From: Steinernema hermaphroditum
Lineage: Eukaryota > Nematoda > Chromadorea > Rhabditida > Steinernematidae
NCBI GenBank assembly: GCA_030435675.1
Contig: CM059622.1
Coordinates: 13,392,001 to 13,456,000 of the forward strand
Direction: 5' to 3'
Length of the DNA stretch: 64,000 nt
Position numbers and translations under genes: made by a program
The notes under the pieces: model-generated
Database searches by the model: none
What the model saw: only the letters and a program-made list of their open reading frames with translations
Told to the model about the DNA's origin: nothing
Shown here: piece after piece, positions 48,539 to 60,800 of the stretch
Layout: the number at the start of each line of letters is the position of its first letter
Position numbering within the stretch: the stretch's first letter is position 1

Positions 48539-49900
48539 ATGTTGCTTAAACGTTGTTGTTTTGGAATTTTGTTTATCGGGTCTGTAGCAATACGGATTGC
48601 GTACTTCGATCGTCCGTGTGCTGTGGGTTTGGCTGTGTGCTATCAGCGGGACGCGGTGGACCGTTTACGACTCGCGCGAGAGACGTCTGCAGGTCATAGC
48701 GTATGGTTTACGCTTGGGCGTCCCACCGCGAAGACCTTTTCATTTTGCATTTGTCTCGTTTGCAGAGTCCATGTCTCTGCATTTTTCAATGTCCAGACCG
48801 AGGCGGCAATCGTGGAGTTGAATTGTCTGTAGACTGCGAGAAGGCTCTGAAGAAATCATTCATTATTTCAGGGTAATTGGGATTCGTGAGGCAGTCGGAC
48901 ACCGTGCTGAATTGATCTCGGAAATGGTAAGCCTCTGCAGACTAACGCTATTCTAACTACGTCATTTCAGTTGACATTCGATGACCATGCTCGCCCGCTG
49001 CTGTACACAATCCTACTCAAGATCTATAACGTGCCCACATTGTCACCACTTGACAGGAATGCTCTTCCCTTTTGGACCTGGTATAGCCAGCGTTTGTCCA
49101 AAGCCAATGAAGCTACTCAGAAACGCCGTGCCACCACAGCGCTGAAAGCACTCCGAGAGCGCCCGGGCTGGCCCCACCGACAAGAATTTATACGGCGCTT
49201 CCACACAGACGATCCAGAGGCATACTTCTCTGAAGACCCTTCGCGGTTCACTCGTGAATTAAAGGAGTACGTATTGCGCCAAGAATACATTGACTCGGCC
49301 TTGTTTTGCGCTCCACCCGACAACTTAACTGTGAGCGGCACTTCTTCTTGTTTGGAGCATAATGTGCTCTTTTGTGTTTAGTTTGCTCGCGGCGATCAAA
49401 CCGACGATATAGCAGACGACGCTGAGGATTATTGCATCATTTGCTTGGATGTTTTTGATGAAGGTGTTAGCAGGACAACCTGTTTGCTTTGCCAGAAACC
49501 ATTTCATGGAAGATGCATGGTAAGCAATTCTTTGTAATAAGCGCTGCACAGGTCTGTCATTCTTTAGATGCGCTGGATGAATCAGTCTCGAAATTGTCCA
49601 CATTGCCGTGGTGAGAGTTGGGTAAACGTCAGCGAATTGTCACAAGAAGACATGCCAGAACAAGACGACCGAGAGGGATCACCTTTCTCAGAATACACGG
49701 TGACTTCACATTCCTCCGACGACAACGGACACTCGCTTGTGGCGGACGTGGACGAGTTTAGAGGTTCGCGCAAGGGAAGTACTTGAAGTTATCAGCATTT
49801 CTTTGTAGAAAGCATTGTCCGTATTGAGCAACGCCTGGAATCGATCGAAAACACGCAGAACAGAATTTTACAACTTCTTGAGAGGCATTCCACCCGATAG
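48539..49900 (+). CDS. RING-type E3 ubiquitin ligase, possibly ZSWIM2-like
   Basis: Exons 48872-48926, 48971-49330, 49382-49519, 49568-49763, 49809-49900 are firm and in phase. The first exon (48539?-48828) is the best phase fit but its start is uncertain. The RING, split by an intron, has Cys-x2-Cys-x11-Cys-x2-Cys-x4-His-x2-Cys-x10-Cys-x2-Cys: CIICLDVFDEGVSRTTCLLC, FHGRCM, then CPHC. That spacing and the upstream LLYTILLKIYNVP resemble ZSWIM2; the first exon holds LARETSAGHSVWFTLGRP then FCIC...CRVH, which could be a SWIM-like finger, but imperfect. The C-terminal exon is a short coiled coil (SIVRIEQRLESIENTQNRIL). Role: ubiquitin ligase. Confidence 0.7.
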
Positions 49901-50105
49901 GACATGAGACCGAAATCGCAATCCTGATGCCAAATCCTGCCGTGTGGTAACACAGACGCGTCATTAATTTATATTGGAAGTAATTGATTAAAATGCGACC
50001 TTGTGATGAAGCATTAAAACTTTAATCTCGTTTATAGTACATGCATCTGTGGAATGTCGAATCTACTCAGAAGTCTCTTAGACCGTTTTATTAATTGTCT
50101 CGCGT

Positions 50106-53100
50106 TCAGAAGAAGGAAACGTCGCCGTACTTCTTTGACATCTCCATTGTGAGCGAGTGGGGTGACATGAGACTGAAGGTTTCGATCGTACATAGTGTTT
50201 CCCGCTTGAATGCTGCCACTTTCTGAAACTATCGATGGAGCAGCGCCGGCGGAGACGACCTATTACCTGGACGTTGGATATCCTGAGGAGGAGAGCGGCG
50301 AAGCGATAGGCGCTCTCATGCGTCTCATAGACGCCATCGAGGTACCGCCGCAGGGACTCGATCAGTCGGGAACGTTTGTGCGCGATCGAGAGGATCGCCG
50401 TCTCACTGAGAGTAAGACACTCTGAAGTGGGCGTCAGGCGATGCGCGAGAAAGGCTCACCGGGATCGAAGAGGATAATCGCCTGGAGGAGCACGTACTCC
50501 ACGCGGGTCATCTTCATGCGCCGGATGGGCTGGAGGATGTGGTTGATGACGGCGACGACGGTAGGGATGAGGCCGCTGCGCTCCTTGAGGATGTTGGCTG
50601 TGATGTTGCGGAAGCCGCAGAGTCCGTCCGGGAAGACGATGCGGTCATTGTACTTCTCGGGCGTATGGAACGCCTCGGAGAGCACGAGGTTCGAGAAACC
50701 CGTGTGCACGAGCAGGACCTGCTTGTCCTTCTCGGTGAGGTTCTGCAAAAGGGATGAAGTTACGGTAGGTCGGTGCGTCTAGACCGGAAGCCCATTGTGA
50801 AGGATACGGTAGATCGGAATAAAGGCATTGAAAGACTTTGTCCTACCTGGAAAATACTAAAGCTCTTGGCCCATTCGATCAGCGTGGAGAGAATTTTGGC
50901 ACGCCAGTAGGAGAAGTTCATCTGCTCGCCGGTCTTCATCTGGCAGCCTTCGTAGCTCTTCAGCGGCTGATCGAACGTGCTCGTCGTGAGCGCGAGCGCG
51001 TCGGCGATGCTTGGGTGGATAGGCGCTATCGTCGAGGTGAGCATCAGGAGGAACTTGTCCTCCTTGGCGAGGAGTTCGTCGACGAGAGGGTCGCCGACCG
51101 TTTGCTTCGACTCGGCGGTATTCACGAATTCGACCGCTTTCCGTTTCCGCCGCCTTTCCACGTTCAGTTCTGCAGTGGATTACGGTAGGTAGGTGGCAGG
51201 AGACGCTGTTCGATACCTGTCCGGTCCATTCCGACAGCAAGGCACTTCTTGTAACGACAATGTCTACACCCGCAGCGCATCTCTTTGTCGATTGGGCAGT
51301 TGCCGTCGGCTTTACAGGAGTACGTTCGATTCTGAAAGGAAGTACGGTAGGATGGGCCTGGCGCTCTGTTTTAAAATACAATCAATGGATGTCTGATGGA
51401 CGTAGACGTCTAGACTACATTAAAACAAGTCTGACTGCAACCGGTCCTTCCTCAAGAAGAGTCGGCAAAATTGCGGTTATGGAGGGAAAGACGTCTGAGT
51501 CTAGAGCGAAAGAACCTCTACGGTTGGAGTCCACATCCTTTTATACGCCATCGAAAGAACTTACAGGCTGTGTCGACTACGTGCACGACACAAGGCAAGC
51601 ATTTAAAATGATTCGTTGAGAGATTGAAGATCACTGGTGAACTATGAACTGTCAGCCAGATGTGTTATTTGAGAAAATGACTCAACGGAGCTCAGACTAT
51701 TTTAAGTGAGGTGCAGTCTACCACAGTATATAGCTGATTAGCATAGAGAAAGGTATTCGCAGCACGAGCTTTATGAATAATTAAGTAGGGAAATAAAGTT
51801 GTAATCCGAGACTTGATCAGAACCGTTTTGCATAAATAATATTATTCGTAAATGTATGCACAAAAAAAAACAAAAGAATGTGGCACTATACCTCGATTTT
51901 GTATTTAGCATGTACGGTTCAGCGTATAGGTCATAAATGAACCTTAATTCGTCGAAAGATTAGAGATCACATGTGATGTATGAACTTTTGGCGCAGAGGT
52001 GTAGGTGTAGGGGATGGCGAACCAGACTCTAATAGGCCGAATAGAGATGAAAAATCAGAGATCTCAATAAGGAGATTGTAGAGCGATGATATCCTAATTG
52101 ATTTTAATCGATGCTCCGGAATCGTAGCTTAGGGTCATAAACGCGGTTTTGCACCTTTTTGGTGGTACGGGCCAAGACACCGGCGCTAAACACACGAAAG
52201 GCCAGACGGCCTTCCGGATGGAGACACCATAGCCTTGCGAGTGGCAAGATTGGAGCTTATGGAATCGTTTTTATTCCGGTCTAACCCGGTTAACAATTTG
52301 TAGCTATCGGTCTCAAAGGCAGTGAACCGCTCTTTTTTGCAGTTTTCTTTAGCCAAGTGACCCTGCGGGAAGTCCCCGTAGATAATTGGTGGGAGATCAG
52401 TCTCGACGGCATAGTGGCTGTAAACCGTCCCTTTTCCACTGTCTGTGTGGCTCATTGCGAGCGTGTCTGATTTGTAATCGGTTGGGGTCGGTTCAATGCC
52501 CCTCTGCGGACAGAAACACTGTGTTTCAAACACACACACTTGAAACTTACTCTGAGCGGCATTCAGAGCGACAGTCAAGTGGATGTCGGTGATGAGATAG
52601 CCGAAGGAATGCCAAAACGAATAGATTATAGAACGTCAAGGCCGAGTTGAAAGTTGACAGATTGTGCTCGCATTAAATGGCGTCGATGAACAACAGAATA
52701 AAAATGGGTTCAAATGGGAGGCATCGACGCCAACCAGTTGGAGTTGAGAGATTAAAGATCTTCCGAAGCATTCACTGAGATCATCGTTTTTTTTTGTTCG
52801 ATTTTGGGCATCATCGCTGCATGAGCCGATGCAAACAGATGACTCACGTGCTGAACTCGAGATTTTCTGAATTTTTTCCGAGTTTGAGAACAGCGAGATA
52901 TATTACAGAGATAACGGATTGAAGAGGACCGTTTTGGAATAGGTTACGACTAGGGCTGGCGCTCAATTCGACGCGAAGGATTCGACGCTTTTTGACTTGA
53001 ATGACCTTAGTTTGACTGGTTTGAATTTCCATGCGAGTTAATTAGAAAATGAAGTGTTCAACAACTGTCTTATGTCAACCTAATCTGCTATTTCTCAATC

Positions 53101-54137
53101 AATTGAATCCTGCGTTTCATGCGTGAAATGTGAGGACAAAGTATGGTTCGTATTCGCTCATCGAAGATCATAAATTCAAGTCTTAAAACGGACTAGGCAG
53201 TCCGGTTTTCTTAATTGAGCATTTCCATACACAGTCACACCAAAAGCGATTGCTTCAATAACTCGATCTATGGAAGGTGAAAGTTGGAGGCCGTTGACGT
53301 CACTCATTTTAGATTAATCTCCAAACTTTTCTGCTAATACCAATACTGTCAACTAAAGCAGGTGTCTAAATCGTTCGGTTCCTGTTGATCATCCTTTTTC
53401 TACGGACATCAAGATACTCTGCAAAACCGCTGTGGAAACATTGCAAAACGACCTTGAAGATCTCAAAAAAAAGAAGAAGGGTTCCAGTTTTTTTATCCAA
53501 CCATTTGCGCTATTTTGAAAGTGATCGACTGAAGTTGAAAGTTCAATGTCATATGACACTACGCTTAGAGAGGTTCATAGACTATGATGATACAATAGAT
53601 CGCTTCAAGACATCAAGCTGGAATGACCGTGGAACCTAATAGCCGTTTACTCTTCACAGATATTTTAAGGGATTCCATCTTAATGCCATATTTTGACACC
53701 GTTTTCTATTTTTGGTATGCATTCTTGTAGTCAGAGATACATAGGGAACTGCCTACCTCAATGATAACTCTCCTAAAGAACGTCTTGCAGCCGTTGCAAC
53801 TTGCTACACCGTAATGGATTCCTGAATCCCAAAGTTACGCCTTGTCTTCTAATCGTCCAAACCAACCTGAGGCTGTATCACCACAAACTACACATAATTC
53901 GCCTGAATATACCCACAATAAATAAGACCTGCAAAGCTGCGCCATACCAGGCTTAAACCGCTTGAGCGCCTCCTGGCGCTGTCGTATCCTGGCCAGGGAG
54001 GTGGCGGCGTGCTGCGCGTGCTCCTCGTCGTCGTCGTGGCGGAGCGCCTGGAGGGAGTTGGAGTCGAGCGTCGAGTGAAAGCACGACACGATTCCCTTCG
54101 GATCTCCTCCGGTCACCAGAGGCTCCAGAAGGGACAT
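50106..54137 (-). CDS. Nuclear hormone receptor
   Basis: Ligand-regulated zinc-finger transcription factor. Exons 54137-53948 (start inside; exon begins at acceptor 54164), 53902-53867, 53821-53757, 51331-51217, 51169-50847, 50742-50460, 50421-50267, 50222-50106, in phase, 427 residues. First finger: [12 protein letters not shown], then [18 protein letters not shown], with P-box CNGCKT, typical of nematode receptors. Second finger: [34 protein letters not shown]. The ligand-binding domain has helix 3-5 ([20 protein letters not shown]) and ends [16 protein letters not shown]. The first-finger exons are separated from the second by 2.4 kb. An upstream exon may exist, since VKIPPAPPR precedes the Met in frame after an acceptor. 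Confidence 0.9.
51332..53756 (-). other. 2.4-kb intron of the nuclear receptor
   Basis: Splits the first zinc finger from the second. It holds a tRNA-like repeat (about 52135-52600) and otherwise AT-rich sequence; no further coding exon found. Confidence 0.7.
52135..52600 (-). repeat. Repeat with tRNA-like motif (SINE candidate)
   Basis: The minus strand has gcattgaaccgaccccaacc (B-box-like) inside an open frame that reads like repeat-derived peptide. The plus strand at 52150-52180 shares cctttttggtggtacgggcc with the 18.43-kb element. Probably a composite of dispersed repeat units. Confidence 0.4.
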
Positions 54138-55155
54138 TCTTGGCGGAGCGGGAGGAATTTTGACCTGCAACATAGGGCTATTTGAGGCTGGATGGGTGGG
54201 TAAGAAAAACGCGGCGCACGGATAAAATAGGATAACCATAGGATATCGCGAGATGGATACACGTAGGGAAGGTATATAAGGTACGTTTAGCAGGGTTATA
54301 TCGGATCGAAAAACTATGCATCCATAGTAAGATGTCAATATATTGTTACAGTGAAAATGGCGCCTCATTTCAGTGAATCCTTATCGATATAATCACGTAT
54401 ATTTGACTCATGGTTTATTCCTTTCAGATGGAACTTTCAAAAAACAATTACATCTTTCTAATGACTAGTCCAAGCTTAATTTTCTGCCAGAGCGTGAGCT
54501 CCCTCTTTGAATATTATGGAAGGCTTAAAGCCGAAGAATATTTTGATTCTATTTTTTGACCTCTTTGTCTTGTTTTAAACGCTTTCCACTGATAACGCTT
54601 TGAATGAATGGGATAAGTGTGGATGAGATAGAGCGAAGAATGTCCAGCGGAGAGGATGCCCAAACTAGATGGTGGTTGTTGGGATGAACGTGGAAACGTA
54701 CTTTTTGGGTCATTTTTTTTCCATATTTGGCCTTGTTTTTATTTTCAGCTTGTGGAGTTGCTTAGTAGCTTGAGTGTCACTCACATGCTGCATGTTCAGA
54801 TGGAACAGCTGATGGACGCGACTCATTGTAAAAAAAAAACAAAAAAAAAACAACGCGCAGATTTTACGCCATTGATATGCGTCAGGTGGATTTAGAATTT
54901 AAGTGAAAGTCATAAAAGACGATCATTCTGAAAACACCGCAAACAAATTCGTACAGTTATAAGAAAGCAAACAAAAAGTGCATAGAACTTTTGCACTCCA
55001 GTTGAACACACGAACCCATTTCGACCAGTTCCAGATTTCCAGATTCCAGGACAAGAACGACAGCTCACTCAACTCATTCAGCGAGCTGTGGAGAGAGGGA
55101 GTGGACGACCCTGTGGATACAAAACATGGTTACTTAATGCCACAGATCACCTCTG

Positions 55156-55225
55156 ACATTTTAAACACACATCCTTGACCCCTTGGACTGGTATGAATTG
55201 AAATTAGGATGTGTGTTTTAAATGT
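55156..55225. repeat. 20-bp inverted repeat
   Basis: Arms 55156-55175 and 55206-55225 pair with one mismatch around a 30-base loop (acattttaaacacacatcct and its complement). Confidence 0.8.
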
Positions 55226-57399
55226 TAGTTATAAGAGACGCAAGGCAAGAAGACCCAAACCTGGAGTACCTGGAGGGCGCGAATTCGCGCGCAGCCGGGT
55301 TTATTTTATACTATTTCTGAATGTTTCGAAAGGAAAACTACAAAAATGAAACTTGTTGCCAACTCGCCGGGTACACAAATCGAGTCAATACTCATGAACG
55401 GCGCGCGCGACACAATCCTCTTCAGAAACCAGTCCCCGATTGGTCGAGAGTCATTGATCTCTGGTTTGGGTGTGGGAAACGTGGTAACTGATCGATTTTC
55501 GGCGTTGCGGTTCAATGATGGGAAATGTGGTAGTTCGGACGTAAATGTGAGGCGATCATGTGTCAATGAGTTCATATTTGTGATAAAAAATAAACCATTG
55601 ACACGTACGGTATCCTTACATCCACTATTAGACGTACAGAAGTGCTAGATAAGGCCTAAGAAGAGGCGGGTCTTCCGGCATAAGATTGTAAGTGCCGTAG
55701 ATTGCCTATAGAGAAATCCTTCGATTGGTTGCCTAGAATGATTGAGTTTTGAGAGGCGAAGAAACGGAAAACATGTCAACCCATTCTATCGGTCGTTTGT
55801 GTTACACAGGAATAAGATCGAAGAACGAAAAAGAACAAATTTTGGTTCCATGATGATGGGTAAACACGAGTGCACTGATAGTGATTTCCAGAGATGTTAT
55901 TTGCTATAAACACAAAGGGCTAAGGAACTGTTTCAAGACAGAAACCCGTTATCAATTAAATGATTACAGTAAGCCAAAATGGGCACAAAGTCAGCAGTCC
56001 CCCGCCGGTCGGGTCGTCCATTCTCTCTCTCAGAAATGAGTTGAGTGAGCGGCCGTTTCTTGCCCTTGAGGAAAGATCGAAGATGGCTTCTAGAGAATGG
56101 GAATTACACTTTTTATTTGCATAAAACTGGTAGTTTGACGATGGTCATTTGCAAAAACATTTGTGATGTAAAAGGTTCATAAAACAGATCAGTGGACGAG
56201 GACCTCCCTAAAACACTCTTTAGATCTGGAAATCTGGAAATTGTAAATGAACTTGTCTCAGTTTTCTTGACTTATTTTTGCTTTATTTGACTACCCACCG
56301 CACCAACTGATTTAGTTTTCAGTTCAACAAGTCAGTATTCCATTTCATACTGATCACTTTCCAGACATCCTAGTGATAAATGTGAGGACATAGTCCATTT
56401 CAGTTGATTTTGACTGATCCTGAATTCATTTCTTCGATTTCATTCAATTGACAAAAGAGTTCTTTAGTATACACCCCTAATCACTGTCACTGATCACAAT
56501 TAAGCGCAAAAAATTCGAAGAGTGACTGTGGAAGATATAAAAATCGCTATCGCCATTTACAGAAATTAAAAAGAAATAGAACTTTAGGACATGGATGCAG
56601 CGATGATGCAGCGGACAAACGATTGTCACGATAGATTAGTCTTTTTTTTGCGATTCGTATGCGCGATTCGACCGTGTCCGTATACCTCAACATTACATAC
56701 CGTAATCTCGAGATAGCAGACAACTTGTGACGAAACACATATTTTCCCAGATCATAATTCCGTTGCGTCACATTATTTCTTTTTTACACGAAGATCTTCA
56801 TAAAAAATTCACTTTTTGCTCAGAGAGCACGTAAAACGGGAAATTATGAGCATCGTGATAAGCGATCCATTTAAAAGGACGCACTACGCACTAGTGCAGG
56901 CAACACTTAGAGATAAGATACGTGTAGATAAGACAAAGACCAGCGAACATAAGTACTGGAAGCAACTGCAATAGTAGGAGAGGACACGAACTGTCAATAT
57001 TGTGTGGGTCGAATAAATCAACTGTATGTGCAACTACAGATATGTGGACAGCTTAAAACTGTAAACAAGACAGACAGACAAGTTATATGCATAGTGGAGC
57101 AAAAAAACATGCAGAATGTATAACATTGAACTCGAGTTAGGCTGTGATCAGAGTGCGCAGCTTCCTTCATCTGGACTTTTAAGGAACTGAAGTGCGTCTT
57201 TGAAGTCCGTAAAGGTCACCACCTTCTTAATTCCCATGCAAAAATGGTTGTTTTGAATTGTAGTGAGTCATGCATGAGGTAAACAATAGTATGTGAATTG
57301 TGAATATTTAGAAAATGAATTATTTTTGAAAAGATCGATTCGAAGTCGAAGTTGAGTGAGCGGTTGTGGAGCGTGATCCCATCTTCAGCTAACGGCATA

Positions 57400-57490
57400 A
57401 ACGCGGTGATGGCCTGGGCTCCCAGAAGGCTTGGAACACCAGGGAACTGGGGCGATAACTGCGTTCCGTTCCGTGGATGCAGCTCTTCGC
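57400..57490 (-). repeat. Dispersed repeat copy
   Basis: On the minus strand, ttccctggtgttccaagcct matches 31.39 kb (tcctggtgttccaggcct), then ccgctcactcaacttcgac-type sequence follows (to about 57340), as in the other copies. Confidence 0.55.
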
Positions 57491-57501
57491 CCTCAACACC
57501 C

Positions 57502-57883
57502 ATGGAGGCTTCCGAAGACGCTCCGCAGCCCATGAAGCCCACACCGGCTCGCTTCGACCGCCGCGAAAGTCAGCTCTTTACCTCTTCGATGTCCACTGAC
57601 GGGACCGGTGATCGCTCTGCTCGGATGCCGTCTCCGGCCGAAGCCAGAAGAAGATCAACGTTTGCGGTATGGTTCGCGATATGGCTTTCTTGTGTTCTTG
57701 TGTTGAGACGTCTAGAAAGGCACAAAAAGGCCTTTGACATGAAAAGATAAACTCGTAACTCGAAGTTTGCTCACTATAGGATCGGAGTAAGCTTTGAACC
57801 TCAGAACAAAAGATTGACACTAACAATCGACCTGACTCAAATCAATTCAGCTCGATCTCTTCTTGTCAATGCTGTCCATTTAG
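57502..57883 (+). CDS. Possible small Ser/Arg-rich protein (weak model)
   Basis: Exons 57502-57666 and 57851-57883 give 65 residues. An acceptor-like ggatgcag precedes the ATG. The first exon (MEASEDAPQPMKPTPARFDR, SARMPSPAEARRRSTFA) has coding-like GC3 and charge; donor gtatgg and acceptor attcag keep the frame. The second exon is ten codons (LDLFLSMLSI). The minus strand here also has an open frame (MGFMGCGASSEAS), so strand is not certain. No known family. Confidence 0.3.
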
Positions 57884-60800
57884 TAAATAGGGACATGAAC
57901 TTGCATGTAACGGATGGGAAAGGGATGCCAGGAGGAACAGGCCCAAAATAGGGAAGTGACAAGTGGGGAATACTTCCGCATTTGCCGAACAACAAATGTG
58001 TTTTGATTAACCGGCTGCACTGAAAAGAGTGGACCTTTCCGATCAGCCGGTTTTAGTTTTTAGCACAACAGATAGTTCATCGGAGTTGAACACATAGGTA
58101 AATCAAATCAAGATGGTTCATCGTTCGAAAGGATTTTATTGAAAATTATTTTTGGGGCTCTTAAACGACACCTTCAACTTCAAGTCTTTTCAGAAAAGCC
58201 CTATGCTTTTAGTCATGTTTTTGGCATATCCTAGTGGAGCCCCATGCAGGGACGCATGTAATATTACATGCATTTTATATGTATATACATTATAAACAAC
58301 AAAAGCATTCCAGAGACTACAAATAAGGAATTTTCTACTAGCGCGGCATCCGGGTCCTGCCCACAAAATGCGTTCAATTAGTAAGCATCGATGGTGAATA
58401 CCTTGATAGAAACTATCGACATTAGGCGACATTAATTGAGGAACAACCCTATAAGCACAGGAAAAGTACATAAACTGTAACAAGTGAAGCTATTTTAAGT
58501 TGTGTTCATCAGACCGTATGAACTGAACCTTTCATTTGTAATTTACGCATTTAGATGATGATGTCATTCTTTAGAGCCCTGTAGCAGGCGGTCAATTGAA
58601 ATGCGGAGAGGTCTGAAATCCGAAGTGCGTCAACCAAGATATTTCATACGAAAACTTTAGAACAAATCACCCAGAAGATCTCATTTCGCTTTTGGGAAAT
58701 GGATGTGATTCAGCTGAATGGCTAGATCTTACACTTTCGAAGGTTAGAATCTGGCACGGGCCCACTTCCGTGGCTCCCGAGTGTTCTTTAGTAATACGTT
58801 ACGCACATGCTAATTAATGTGCATAACAAATAAAAGAAAAAGAAAAAGTGGAATAAAAAGTCGAATGTTCTACGTGCCTTCGGCAGCGTTTGACAGAGCC
58901 ATTAGCACTTGCCGAACCTATGGGAATTCCGAAAGGCAAAGTTTCGATTCGGCTGGCTGTGGCTGTGCAGCTGCAGATGAGAAGTTTGTTTTCGGTTTCG
59001 AGGCTAGAAGGCTATAGTGTTCCATAGGTTGATGACGTCGATGGCAAACGACGGTCGAAAAAGAAGTAAACACCGACGGGTAAAAGTCGCATATTCGTGG
59101 TAGTGGGACCGATTTAGCTTTGAGAAGACGAGGTATGTCCGAAGTGTAAAGGAAATTCAGAAAAGTACAGTTTTAGCATTCAACCTTCTCAATGAAGAGA
59201 CCACGAAGGAACTCAATGAAGTCCACAAATTATGAAATTAGATGAATAAATCAATAAATACAAATAAATATTCTTCAGAAACGCTATAATGAACACGACA
59301 GGTCAGCTAATTGATTCGTCATCGTTTAATAACAGTTGCTGGCAACTCGATTAAAGCGATTTTATGTAAATTTCAGAAAAGAGCGTTTCTGTGACAAGGA
59401 AGTCCAATAGAGACACCAGCATGCACGTATCATCGCTAGCTTCACGAGCTTTACAAAAAACGGAGATAAAAGAAATTTGATCGATGCTTCCTGAGTGTTC
59501 TCTGATAAAATTGAAATCACAGTTTACAGTAATACATTCAGGGCACCATAATAGAAACAGAAGTACAGTAATGTTCTGTACGAGCGATGTGGTGGAAAAG
59601 GAAATGTGGCCAAGAGAATCACAAATAGCGTCATTTCAGTTTATGAAAGAAAAAGTGAAAAAAGGTTGCGTTTAGTTGTGATAAAAAGTGATGTTCTTAT
59701 ATTTTATGGAGCTGTATGAAAAGTGGCCCCTTTCGGTCATTCGTCATTCCTCTCATTCGTCACGATCGTTGCGCCAAGAGCGACCGTTCACTCTCCTCGT
59801 CCGAATGAACCTCAGAGAGAGGGGGTGGACAACCCGACCGATCGCTGGAACCTCTGTCAATCACAAAAGTGTTTAACCTGTGATAAAAAGTATATGTTTA
59901 TTAACAGCTTTATGAATTTAACAGCTTAACTCCTTCGGGGAACCGCAGAGAAAACGATTGGACGACCCGAACGATCGCTGGGAACACAAATATGTGAAAG
60001 ACCTGCGGCCTCCCGAAGGCCTGGAACATCAGGGAGTTGTGGCTCTACCGTCCGCCAGCAAGGCCGCCGCCATTGATTTAGGAATATGAATTGTATAAAT
60101 CGTTTGAATCTATGCCGATCAGGTCACAGTGATCATCATAATGGTCATCTATTGGCAATAAAAAAACACTTAATGTCGTAAAGATTGAAGAATCGATCGT
60201 GACCAGAATAGCGCTAACCGACCGGAATCTTTCGGAAAAATAGGCAAGGGGCTCAATCAATGAAGACTACCAGAAAGGATAGTGTGGATAGGTGCAAAAA
60301 AGTCGAGATAAATACGTGAATCCGAAATTAAAATATACACGTCGTAAAAATCGTCCGAAAAATGAAAAGAAGTACAGTTTTTACAGGTAGGGGAATCGGA
60401 TGAATAGCCGTAAGGACACAAAACATTTCAGAATATCAGATGCGTTGGAACCAGTTGGAACATGCGGAACACGTAGCATATTTCATAAAGAACCTATAGC
60501 ACGAAGATGAGCACTCTTCACACTCGGGCAGCAATAAAATACTCAGATCACCATCGATATCAACGCAGCACGAGCGAGCCTGATCGCACCACCACCACCA
60601 GGAAGTCTCTCAGAATAGCGACATGCACGTACTCTCGGTTAGTTCCAAATAAACAGCAATCCATATCGACGAAAAGCAAAGTCACATGCGACGGCGCTAA
60701 TGGTAAATAGACACAAAAACGCGTCTACAAGCGACCAGGAATCGAGGGACGCTCCTTCAAAACAGCACGTTGACACGGGGAATCGGCCTCCGTCTCCTCT

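Larger units (their letters stand above)
54165..57500. other. Gene-poor region upstream of the nuclear receptor
   Basis: No supported gene. Contains the dispersed ctcactcaactcattca motif (about 55067 on plus, inverted near 56035-56055), a 20-bp inverted repeat (55156-55225) and AT-rich sequence. If the receptor has a 5' non-coding or coding exon it may lie here. Confidence 0.5.

Noticed and set aside
51420..51470. Plus-strand CNRSFLKKS, resembling a zinc-finger P-box
   Set aside because: Wrong strand and no flanking finger; the true first finger was found at 53757-53902.
52186..52578. 130-codon minus-strand frame as a gene in the receptor intron
   Set aside because: Contains a tRNA-like B-box region and resembles repeat-derived translation; no splice or start context.
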